Part shown: positions 1-6,367 of the stretch, one piece after another
Layout: the number at the start of each line of letters is the position of its first letter
Numbering within the stretch: the first letter of the stretch is position 1
From: Dehalococcoidia bacterium
Lineage (GTDB): Bacteria > Chloroflexota > Dehalococcoidia > SZUA-161
Assembly (NCBI GenBank): GCA_030619685.1
Contig: JAUXAX010000060.1
Span: 1 to 13,312 of the forward strand
Length of the DNA stretch: 13,312 nucleotides
Direction of reading: 5' to 3'
Position numbers and translations under genes: made by a program
The notes under the pieces: model-generated
Told to the model about the DNA's origin: nothing
Seen by the model: only the letters and a program-made list of their open reading frames with translations
Database searches by the model: none

Positions 1-355
1 CGGGGAAGTTATCTACAGTGCCGGAAACGAACCAGCCTTCGGCGTCCATTACGAAAAGGGAGCTCAGAGGCGTTGAAATCTCAACAATCTTGACCATGGT
101 CTGTGTCTGGTTGACAACATCCATATTGCGAAACTCCTCCCTCTTGGCTATAATGGTCAGCTCATTGGCGAACCTCCTTAGATAGCGGTCCAGTTCCCAA
201 CCAATATTGCGGGCGACCTCTCTCTGGTGGACCTTTCTCATTACTTGCTGGTTTTGGATGAGCGGAAGAACGCAAAACAATTGTAACAGTAGCGACGCAA
301 GCAGAACCAGTGTGAAGAGCGCCGTCAGTTTCACTCTCCAGCTCAGGCTACGCAT
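1..355 (-). CDS. Membrane sensor protein (Cache-type histidine kinase-like), N-terminal part only
   Basis: The 118 visible residues begin MRSLSWRVKLTALFTLVLLA. They have a basic N-terminus, one membrane helix at about residues 9-34, then a helical stretch rich in charged residues. After it comes a segment (TPLSSLFVMDAEGWFVSG) like the start of an extracytoplasmic PAS/Cache ligand-binding fold. This is the usual beginning of a sensor histidine kinase, a diguanylate cyclase or a chemoreceptor, and the output domain lies beyond base 1, so the class cannot be fixed. The ATG at 353-355 is supported by a purine-rich Shine-Dalgarno sequence (AAGGAGGAG, about 362-370) six to seven bases upstream. It is divergent from the 839-2396 gene set. 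Start and membrane helix are seen directly; the sensor role is inferred from architecture. Confidence 0.72.
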   Translation of the reverse strand, partial: MRSLSWRVKLTALFTLVLLASLLLQLFCVLPLIQNQQVMRKVHQREVARNIGWELDRYLRRFANELTIIAKREEFRNMDVVNQTQTMVKIVEISTPLSSLFVMDAEGWFVSGTVDNFP

Positions 356-411
356 ATCTACTCCTCCTTCTGCTCACCTAGCTGCGTGGAATACCCCAAC
401 CGTCGTTTAGT

Positions 412-440
412 TTTTTAGCAATCTGTTAGCGCACTTGCAA
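412..440 (-). promoter_or_regulatory. Candidate sigma70-type promoter for the leftward sensor gene
   Basis: On the minus strand, TTGCAA (435-440) and TAAAAA (412-417) are separated by 17 bases. They lie about 57 bases upstream of the ATG at 355. Spacing is ideal but both hexamers are imperfect, so this is only a plausible candidate. Confidence 0.3.
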
Positions 441-482
441 CAATTCGTTTATGGGCTGCTCTTGTGTTTTATCAAAGTCCCT

Positions 483-510
483 CATCCCCTACACCCCTGA
501 AGTGGGGATG
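483..510. repeat. Short inverted repeat (7-bp perfect arms)
   Basis: CATCCCC at 483-489 pairs with GGGGATG at 504-510 across a 14-base loop. There is no T-run after it on either side, so it does not look like an intrinsic terminator. It lies between two divergent transcription units and could be an operator or mRNA hairpin, or chance. Confidence 0.3.
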
Positions 511-819
511 GCAAGATAGGTGACAGGAGTCCAATATTACTTCTGTATGCTTGTCACTATTCTATCGCAAGGCGTGCTGCCTGTCAATAATGCGGTCATT
601 AGGCAATACTACTGGACACAATAAACTTATCTTGTGGGTCTCGGATAGGAATTGAGTACCTACTTCATAGCCGGAATTAGCTGTTTCTTCTCAAAGAGAG
701 GTTGGGGAACTGTGCCGAAAGGCCTACCATAGTGTACAGAGGAAAAACATAGAATCAAGTCGGTACAGACCACAAAAGAAATTAATCTGAAGAGTTGACG
801 ATGAAGGCCTGAGGGCAAC

Positions 820-833
820 AGAAAGGAGGTGAT
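820..833 (+). promoter_or_regulatory. Extended, full-length Shine-Dalgarno sequence
   Basis: AGAAAGGAGGTGAT is complementary to 14 consecutive bases of the usual bacterial 16S rRNA 3' end. GGAGG ends nine bases before the ATG at 839. Such a long match is uncommon and is the main reason for calling a small ORF here. Confidence 0.55.
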
Positions 834-838
834 TAGAG

Positions 839-922
839 ATGACCTATGAATCGCAAGTTCCAGCGGAGAAAGGGGGAGAAACGCGAGAAAGCAGTTCGCC
901 ACTTGACAAATCACCAGGGTAG
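839..922 (+). CDS. Possible 27-residue small protein or leader peptide
   Basis: An ATG nine bases after a 14-base anti-16S match opens a frame of 27 codons ending in TAG at 920-922. The peptide is hydrophilic and rich in Glu, Ser, Lys and Gly (begins MTYESQVPAEKGGETRESSS), with no membrane helix and no recognised motif. It precedes the membrane protein at 961 by 38 bases and would be co-transcribed with it. It may be a real small protein, a leader peptide helping to load ribosomes for the next gene, or the start of a former longer gene. The ribosome binding site is seen directly; translation is inferred and the function is unknown. Confidence 0.4.
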   Translation: MTYESQVPAEKGGETRESSSPLDKSPG

Positions 923-960
923 CAGTACATTGAAAAAAAGGAATTGTTAGGAGGTGCAAT

Positions 961-1446
961 TTGGGAGAACTTGGGCCTACTGTTCCCTATTATGTCACTG
1001 TGCTATTGTGGATGGCAAGAACTGCGTTCTTCGCTTTTGTATGTGTCTTTTTACTCTGGCTCGGCATCCGGGTTCTAGATGTGCTCACTCCCCATATTCA
1101 CGAGCGACAAAAGATAGGAGAAAGTGCCATCTCGACTGGTCTATTTATAGGTGGTTTCCTCATCTGTATCGGACTGGTTATACATGGGGCATCGACACTT
1201 CCTATTTTGGTCGGCGCCTCACCAGTGCTAACTGTATTTAGCCCGATAAGGCTGGGGCTCCTGGTAGGGGGCTTCTTCCTGAGCTTGCTGGTAGGGATAG
1301 CCCTCTTCCATATCGTTGACTGGCTGACACCTAAGATACCATTCAGAAGGATAAGTGAGGAGCCTGTCGCCGTTGGCCTATACGTGTTCGGATATTTGCT
1401 CTTCTTTGGCCTGATAATGCATGCTGCTTTAACAACACCTCTGTGA
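961..1446 (+). CDS. Four-helix integral membrane protein, DUF350-like duplicated unit
   Basis: The 161-residue protein has about four hydrophobic helices (roughly 9-36, 56-77, 98-118, 135-155). Two internal repeats can be aligned by eye: residues about 39-77 (LDVLTP...GLFIGGFLICIGLVIHGA) and 119-156 (VDWLTP...GLYVFGYLLFFGLIMHAA). An acidic/basic linker followed by a Gly-rich helix resembles DUF350 (YjfL/UPF0719-type) membrane proteins, whose function is poorly known. The start is TTG at 961, chosen because AGGAGG lies at about 949-954 with good spacing; the GTG at 954 opens a different frame without sense. Its stop overlaps the next gene by four bases (GTGA), so the two are translationally coupled and probably work together at the membrane. 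The family call is by pattern only. Confidence 0.75.
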   Translation: MGELGPTVPYYVTVLLWMARTAFFAFVCVFLLWLGIRVLDVLTPHIHERQKIGESAISTGLFIGGFLICIGLVIHGASTLPILVGASPVLTVFSPIRLGLLVGGFFLSLLVGIALFHIVDWLTPKIPFRRISEEPVAVGLYVFGYLLFFGLIMHAALTTPL

Positions 1447-2396
1447 GTTTGACCATGAGAAAAGTGACGGTCTTTCTAGTCGTACTTATGGTTGTATCGA
1501 TGCAGGTCGTGCCTGTCGGTATCTGTTTTGCCTGGCCGTCCAGTGACTTCTACGAAGAAGCTGACAATATCTTTGACGACTGGCATGTGTGCAGAACTAA
1601 CGCCTGTGGCGAGGATGGGTTTTTACAGATAAAGAAAACCAAGACCGGGGGCGAGTTTCGGCCGTTGATACCGTATGAGAGCCTTGGTAAGTACATTGAT
1701 ACAGCCTACAGATTGGGCGAGCAATTTGCTGACAAATACCCTGACCGTCACCAAAGGGCAGAGAGGATATTTAAGTACGTAAGAGACAGAGTGCAGTACA
1801 CGCCTGATATTGACCAGTGGGATAGGAAGGAGTACGCCCAGAATGCTGACGAGGTAGCCAATATTATCCAGAAAGACGGGATTGCCTATGGCGACTGCGA
1901 GGAGTCTGCCATTCTTCTGGCAGTTATGTATCAAGGAGCTGGCTACCGCTCGGCAATTGTCGTCTGCCCTAACCACACAGCCGCCCTTCTCCATCTGCCT
2001 GACTACGAAAAGGCTAGTGAGCAATTCAGACTGGACGGTGAGCCGGGATGGATATGGCTTGAGGCCACCGGCAAAACCAACCCGTTCGGCTGGTTTCCCA
2101 AAGGACAGGTCGAAGAGCCTATCTTGGGACGTGAAATATTCCCTGACGAGCACATAGACCTTTGGCAGCCGCCCGATAAGGAGGAACTCCCACCGGCACC
2201 TACGCCGACGCCAACACCTCCACCGACGCCAACACCTCCACCACCTCCACCGACGCCCCCTCCAAGACCGATGCCTACACCAACGCCACCAGCAACTGGG
2301 GGTGGTCCCAATCCTGTCAGCATAATTTTGCCGGTCATTGTTGTTTTGGCACCAGTGGGGATCATTATCCTCTTGAGAAGGAGACGGTCAGCGTAG
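1443..2396 (+). CDS. Secreted, membrane-anchored transglutaminase-like protein with proline-rich stalk
   Basis: The 317-residue protein has a signal peptide (about 1-30, likely cut after CFA) and a transglutaminase-like/cysteine-protease fold at about 100-215. A Pro/Thr stalk follows at 249-283, then a C-terminal membrane helix (291-311) and an RRRRSA tail. Catalytic candidates are Cys152 in YGDCEES and His178 in PNHTA. The third position is Glu207 in WLEATGK, where the family usually has Asp. The tail (PPATGGG, hydrophobic helix, Arg cluster) superficially resembles a cell-wall sorting signal but lacks a true LPXTG. The predicted position is outside the cytoplasmic membrane, held by its C-terminus. 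Known relatives are proteases, peptide cyclases or transglutaminases, so the exact reaction is unknown. It is coupled to the 961 gene by a GTGA overlap; GTG at 1443 or ATG at 1455 could be the true start, the latter giving a more typical signal peptide. It converges on the SLATT gene with only 13 bases between the stops. Confidence 0.82.
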   Translation: MSLTMRKVTVFLVVLMVVSMQVVPVGICFAWPSSDFYEEADNIFDDWHVCRTNACGEDGFLQIKKTKTGGEFRPLIPYESLGKYIDTAYRLGEQFADKYPDRHQRAERIFKYVRDRVQYTPDIDQWDRKEYAQNADEVANIIQKDGIAYGDCEESAILLAVMYQGAGYRSAIVVCPNHTAALLHLPDYEKASEQFRLDGEPGWIWLEATGKTNPFGWFPKGQVEEPILGREIFPDEHIDLWQPPDKEELPPAPTPTPTPPPTPTPPPPPPTPPPRPMPTPTPPATGGGPNPVSIILPVIVVLAPVGIIILLRRRRSA

Positions 2397-2409
2397 CGGG
2401 AGGTAAGTT

Positions 2410-3456
2410 CTACCCAAACCACTCACCCTCAATCATCAAGCGAAGCCATTCGCGGTGCTCGGATTCTAGAATCTGCTCACAACTCCACAAGTCGCGGAAT
2501 ATGGCTTCTGGGTCGTTTTCTTGACGCAGCCTTTCAGCTAAGCGACTCAGTACCACATGCTTTGCTCGAAACCGGCTGTTGTTCCGAGCGAATTCATAGG
2601 CTGTGCGTAGACTGCGGACTCCAGCCCCAACAACAGGAAAGGCTGCCGCCAACACAACGAAAAGCACAATGAAGTTGGACGTTGCAGCATTGGCCTGCAA
2701 ATCATATGCTGACGTGGCGATGTTGTAAACAAAGTGACCTAATGCGGCCAAAACACTAAAGAAAAAAAACAAAGGCGGTAGAAACCACGTGTACCGATGC
2801 ACATGTACATTACGAAGCGACCTACGGGCAAAGTAGTCCATCTGCACGCTTAGTCGCTTCTTTTGGTAATACTCTAAAAAATCTTGGATCATGTTTTTGC
2901 CGGTCTTGCTAGGCGGTAATGGAGTTGGTGCCTCAGGAACCTCAGCTTCATCGATCCATTGACGAAGTGCCTGCCGATTCAGCGCTCTAATGTTATCCAC
3001 TTCATTGGTGAATCGATTCATCCGTGCCTTGGCTTTTTCTTTTCCCCCACTCCACAAGGCAGGATCAATGAGAAAGCGGAACTTCAGCAATCGGTATCGC
3101 TCAGCTCTATGGCGTTCCAGAAGCCAGTTGAGCCGTTGGGACGAAACCAGCCCCGTTATAACGGCAATTAATGCCAATGCCACTGCGATGCCTGACATCT
3201 GCACCGGCCACACTCCGTGGAAGAGGCCAGAAAGCTGTACGATGGCTAACAGTACAGCGGTAGTACCAAAAATGGCGGCGATGACTGTGAGCAGGCGATG
3301 ATATCTCTGGTGGCGCAGGGCTGATGTATCGGCCTTGCGGTAGCCCACCTCAACGGTGTTCCGACAGAGGGTGAGGGCATCACGAAGAGGTTGACAAGAT
3401 GGCATATCCGAAGGCGAGTCATACATCTCATCGTTTTGTTCCATTTTAGGTGTCAT
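2410..3456 (-). CDS. Tandem SLATT-type membrane protein (putative pore-forming effector)
   Basis: The 348-residue protein holds two helix pairs: about 55-75 with 88-104, and about 224-245 with 261-281. Each is flanked by long basic/amphipathic helices (ERYRLLKFRFLIDPALW after pair one; EYYQKKRLSVQMDYFARRSL before pair two). The C-terminus carries the EHREWLRLM segment typical of these proteins. This layout matches SLATT (SMODS- and SLOG-associating 2TM effector) / DUF4231-like proteins, which established work predicts to act on membranes when nucleotide-sensing partners are activated. There is no signal peptide, and the first 50 residues and the loop at 105-223 are likely cytoplasmic. A TAGGAG ribosome site precedes the ATG at 3456. 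It is the last gene of the leftward cluster, 72 bases after the TIR-solute-binding gene. A SLOG protein is encoded one gene further upstream, as expected for the family's name-giving association. The effector role is inferred. Confidence 0.78.
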   Translation of the reverse strand: MTPKMEQNDEMYDSPSDMPSCQPLRDALTLCRNTVEVGYRKADTSALRHQRYHRLLTVIAAIFGTTAVLLAIVQLSGLFHGVWPVQMSGIAVALALIAVITGLVSSQRLNWLLERHRAERYRLLKFRFLIDPALWSGGKEKAKARMNRFTNEVDNIRALNRQALRQWIDEAEVPEAPTPLPPSKTGKNMIQDFLEYYQKKRLSVQMDYFARRSLRNVHVHRYTWFLPPLFFFFSVLAALGHFVYNIATSAYDLQANAATSNFIVLFVVLAAAFPVVGAGVRSLRTAYEFARNNSRFRAKHVVLSRLAERLRQENDPEAIFRDLWSCEQILESEHREWLRLMIEGEWFG

Positions 3457-3528
3457 TGTGCTCCTACCGATAGCGACGGTCGGCTCTAGTTGATCAAAAT
3501 TGCACCAACTTTATCTGTCTCATTTTCC

Positions 3529-6159
3529 TCAATCAAGGCTGTATACCTTAATGTTATCAAAGGCGACACGAGTATCTGGTTCAGGCGTGTTTACAATCAT
3601 TCCAACATAGCCCTCAGCAAAAGTATTATCTGTGATAGTAGTGAGATAATGCCCGTTAACATATACCTCCATTTCGGAGCCTTTACAAACGACCTTGAGG
3701 TGGTTTGTGATATTGCCTTCTTTGATAAAGGCTGACTTTGTCTTGCTCTGCAGGATAGTCCAGTTACCATCGAGCTTTTTCCCTACAAGGTAATAGCCGT
3801 CTCCCGAAACCAGGAAACGGTAAAAGTTGTTAGTGTCTTGAAAACGAAAAACTACCCCGTAGAGGCATTCTTTTGGTCCGCTGACCGGTCTAGCATCTAT
3901 CTCGAGGGCAAAGTCGGTAAGTCGTCCAGCATTTTTATTCCAGGCCCAGGCTGAGTAATCGGATTTCTTGACCAGGATATAATATTCGCCATCCTCGTAT
4001 CCAAATTCGCGTTCTTCTATAGATTCCCTTGACCAGCCACTGGCGGGGTTGCTGAAGTCGTCTTCATATAGCAGCTTAGGCGAAGGTGTCCCATATTCTT
4101 CTTCCCATATTTCAAAACCGCTCTTGTAAGTGCTCTGCGGTTCATAAACAGACAGCTCTTCCTGTAACCGGGTGATGAGTTCTTGACCGCTAGTTCCAAC
4201 CTCTTCTATCCAGGCCTGGGCCTGAGCCGGCTGCACCCGGTTTTTAGCTATTTCTCGCTCAGATTCCGACCAGAGATGGACGTTTATGCCAGCAGTTACC
4301 ATCTGTTCTATAGCCTCACGGTTGGCTTCCATAATTAGCCTGGTGTAATACTCCAGGGTATCGTTGCCCAACCCGTCCATAAGGCTCTTTATATCTGCTG
4401 GCAGGCTGTCCCAGATATCTTTGTTGATGACCGTAGCGAATATTAGATAGGGGCCAGCCCAGGGCTCGGTCAGGTATGTTGCCACATCAAAGAGCTTAAG
4501 TGACGAGATACCGTCGAAGCCCATAAGCACACCATCAATTAGGCCTACCTCCAGAGCTGTATAAGTCTCAGCGCTAGGGATTAATACTGGTTCTGCATCA
4601 AGTCTCTCCAAAGTATCTACTGCCCAGCCAGAGCTGCGAATTTTGAGTCCCTTGAGGTCAACAACACCAGCCACAGGGCTAGTGGTGCACAGAGCAACCG
4701 TATCTGAAGGCAGGAAATAGAGAACCTTTACGTTGTTGTTAACTTCCCACTCCTCCCGCAGCGGTGTAAACGTGTCATAAACTTCCCTGGCAGCCAGCGC
4801 CAGAGCATCTGGTTTGTAGGTCAGGTAATTTAAGGTTAGTCCCTGACTCAAGAAAATCAAGTCTGGCACTGCGTGTAGGGGGATAATACCGCAATCGACG
4901 ACACCATTGCCTACCGCCTGGAGCAGCGGTGACTCGCTGGCGTAATAAGGCACCCCGTAGTGATACTCCATTTCTATACGCCCGCCACTTAGGCTGGCTA
5001 CCTCGTTGAAGAACCAGGTATCCGCCACAACCAATGTAGAACTGCTGGGCCAAAATGTCTCGTATCTTAGCGTCACTGGGATTCCTGGAACTACCGGTGT
5101 AGGTGCTGGGGTTGGAGCAGGGATTGGCGGAGGTGGCGGTGGTGGTGGCACTGGGGTGAAGAGCATAAATAAAGGAATTGTCCAGATAAGCGTTGCTATG
5201 ATGCCCAGTGTCAGCATATTCATGGCTTTGCGCCAGTTTACGTCTTTTTGCTTCGTCCAAGAAATTATGCCGCCAACAAAAGCTAAGACTACGGGCAACA
5301 GCCACCACCAATTCGGGACTGCTCCCTCAGCAGGTTTGGTCCGGAGTTCTTGAGTCATCCCTCGTCTGAGGCAATAGACACCTGGGATTACGAGGGGAAG
5401 GACAAACATTAGCATACCTATAAGCAAATCCAATGTCGCCATCTCCTCATCTAGGAGGACCATAGTCACCATAGTTAGCGACCCCAGCCCAAGGGATAAA
5501 AGCACTATTCCTGACCAAAACCAGATGTTAGGCTTGGTTACCGCCTTTACAGCCTCAGCAGGCTTCTTTGCAGAGACAGCCGGCTTCCCCTCTGCTCTCT
5601 CTTCAGCTTCTTTAACCCTCCTGGCTTCCTCAGCCTCCCTCTTCGCCTTCTCCTTGGCGGCTAGCTCGGCTTCCCTCTCTGCCCTCTCTTCAGCTTCTTT
5701 AACCTTCCTGGCTTCCTCAGCCTCTGCTATCCCTATGACCTCCTGAGGCGCACGTTTTCGAGTCAGAAGTTGTTGTACCGTGTCGGCGAGTCGTTGCAAA
5801 TGCTTCTTCAGAGGTGGCGTCTGAGCATCAAAGAAATGATGACTACTTACGAAAAACTCCATAGCTTTGGAGAGGAGCACACTGTCAATCTGAAGCGGGA
5901 TGATGGGGATGTCCTTGCTCGCTGCCCTTCCTACCTCTCTTATTACTTGCGGTGAGCTATTCGAGCTGGATGATAACACCAAGACAAGGACGCTACTCCC
6001 ATCGATGGCATCAACGATTGCCTCAGCCCATTCAGAGCCGGGCAAAACGTCCCGTGGAGCAATCCAGCATCGTATGTGTCTCGATTCAAGCGTGGCACAT
6101 ACTGCCTCGGCAACGGCTTTGTCGTGGGACGAATAACAAATGAAAGCTTCGTGTGGCAT
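3529..6159 (-). CDS. TIR - coiled coil - membrane segments - proline stalk - TRAP/DctP-type solute-binding - LamG-like protein
   Basis: The domains of the 876-residue protein follow in order. A bacterial TIR domain (TIR_2 style) covers about 1-133, with FICYSSHDKAVAEAV, CWIAPRDVLPGSEW and a conserved Glu75 in QVIREVGRA, the position of the NADase glutamate in active TIRs. A charged coiled coil spans 140-195. Four hydrophobic segments lie at about 212-235, 243-264, 283-301 and 312-334. A Pro stalk covers 336-358. A TRAP transporter DctP-type solute-binding domain spans about 360-675 (DLKGLKIRSSGW; ALEVGLIDGVLMGFDG; INKDIWDSLPADIKSLMDG). A beta-rich concanavalin/LamG-like domain covers about 697-874 (YEDDFSNPASGW; VFRFQDTNNFYRFLV; AFDNIKVYSL). 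Normal DctP proteins are about 330 residues, secreted, and paired with membrane DctQM, none of which is here; a receptor role is therefore more likely than transport. An even helix count would leave the binding domain inside, so topology is uncertain. No strong Shine-Dalgarno is seen before the ATG at 6159; an upstream inverted repeat lies in the leader. Confidence 0.88.
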   Translation of the reverse strand: MPHEAFICYSSHDKAVAEAVCATLESRHIRCWIAPRDVLPGSEWAEAIVDAIDGSSVLVLVLSSSSNSSPQVIREVGRAASKDIPIIPLQIDSVLLSKAMEFFVSSHHFFDAQTPPLKKHLQRLADTVQQLLTRKRAPQEVIGIAEAEEARKVKEAEERAEREAELAAKEKAKREAEEARRVKEAEERAEGKPAVSAKKPAEAVKAVTKPNIWFWSGIVLLSLGLGSLTMVTMVLLDEEMATLDLLIGMLMFVLPLVIPGVYCLRRGMTQELRTKPAEGAVPNWWWLLPVVLAFVGGIISWTKQKDVNWRKAMNMLTLGIIATLIWTIPLFMLFTPVPPPPPPPPIPAPTPAPTPVVPGIPVTLRYETFWPSSSTLVVADTWFFNEVASLSGGRIEMEYHYGVPYYASESPLLQAVGNGVVDCGIIPLHAVPDLIFLSQGLTLNYLTYKPDALALAAREVYDTFTPLREEWEVNNNVKVLYFLPSDTVALCTTSPVAGVVDLKGLKIRSSGWAVDTLERLDAEPVLIPSAETYTALEVGLIDGVLMGFDGISSLKLFDVATYLTEPWAGPYLIFATVINKDIWDSLPADIKSLMDGLGNDTLEYYTRLIMEANREAIEQMVTAGINVHLWSESEREIAKNRVQPAQAQAWIEEVGTSGQELITRLQEELSVYEPQSTYKSGFEIWEEEYGTPSPKLLYEDDFSNPASGWSRESIEEREFGYEDGEYYILVKKSDYSAWAWNKNAGRLTDFALEIDARPVSGPKECLYGVVFRFQDTNNFYRFLVSGDGYYLVGKKLDGNWTILQSKTKSAFIKEGNITNHLKVVCKGSEMEVYVNGHYLTTITDNTFAEGYVGMIVNTPEPDTRVAFDNIKVYSLD
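5591..5724 (-). repeat. Direct repeat (87-bp period) encoding the coiled-coil linker
   Basis: The 47-base segments 5591-5637 and 5678-5724 differ at only two positions. They encode the repeated block EAEEAR(K/R)VKEAEERAE (residues 146-161 and 175-190). The near identity suggests a recent in-frame duplication that lengthened the linker between TIR and membrane by 29 residues. Confidence 0.8.
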
Positions 6160-6187
6160 CTTAATTAAGCCCCATTTTTACAGTTCC

Positions 6188-6216
6188 TGCAGGTAAGGCC
6201 AGAATTTGTACCTGCA
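6188..6216. repeat. Inverted repeat in the leader of the TIR-solute-binding gene
   Basis: TGCAGGTA (6188-6195) pairs with TACCTGCA (6209-6216) across a 13-base spacer; the arms extend imperfectly outward. It lies 29 bases before the ATG at 6159 in an otherwise gene-free 208-base gap. It could be an operator or an mRNA hairpin hiding the weak ribosome site; no T-run is seen. Confidence 0.4.
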
Positions 6217-6298
6217 CGGCTTAATCGTTCAAATTGGCGGGCAGTTTTTCTCGAAACAAGCACGGACTAGATTGGTATAATTTCATCCTCCTTCTTGA

Positions 6299-6328
6299 AG
6301 TATAGCTCATGCACCATGGTATACGCAA
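6299..6328 (-). promoter_or_regulatory. Candidate promoter for the TIR-solute-binding and SLATT genes
   Basis: Reading leftwards, TTGCGT (6323-6328) and TATACT (6299-6304) are 18 bases apart. A perfect TTGACA also occurs at 6349-6354 but has no good -10 at proper distance. If used, the transcript has a leader of over 100 bases containing the 6188-6216 inverted repeat, which would let genes 4 and 5 of the cluster be controlled apart from genes 1-3. Sequence match only. Confidence 0.3.
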
Positions 6329-6367
6329 AGATAGCTCAAATCCTTACCTGTCAAGTTATGGAGCCTC

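Larger units (their letters stand above)
441..838. other. Intergenic stretch without a supported gene
   Basis: No reading frame here has both a ribosome binding site and protein-like composition. A minus-strand frame at 660-959 is open but lacks a Shine-Dalgarno sequence and overlaps the 839-922 and 961 start regions. The stretch holds the inverted repeat at 483-510. It presumably also holds the rightward promoter of the 839-2396 set, although no good -35/-10 pair was found. Confidence 0.5.

Noticed and set aside
660..959. Minus-strand frame of 99 codons upstream of the DUF350-like gene
   Set aside because: No Shine-Dalgarno, overlaps the small ORF and the start region of the 961 gene, composition not that of a recognisable protein.
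2397..2409. Possible bidirectional terminator between the converging transglutaminase-like and SLATT genes
   Set aside because: Only 13 bases, with no hairpin seen.
2003..2422. Minus-strand Gly/Val-rich frame opposite the transglutaminase-like gene
   Set aside because: The low-complexity Gly repeats are just the complement of the Pro/Thr stalk codons.
4775..5311. Minus-strand 178-codon frame within the TIR-solute-binding gene
   Set aside because: Out-of-frame shadow of a gene with clear, continuous domain matches.
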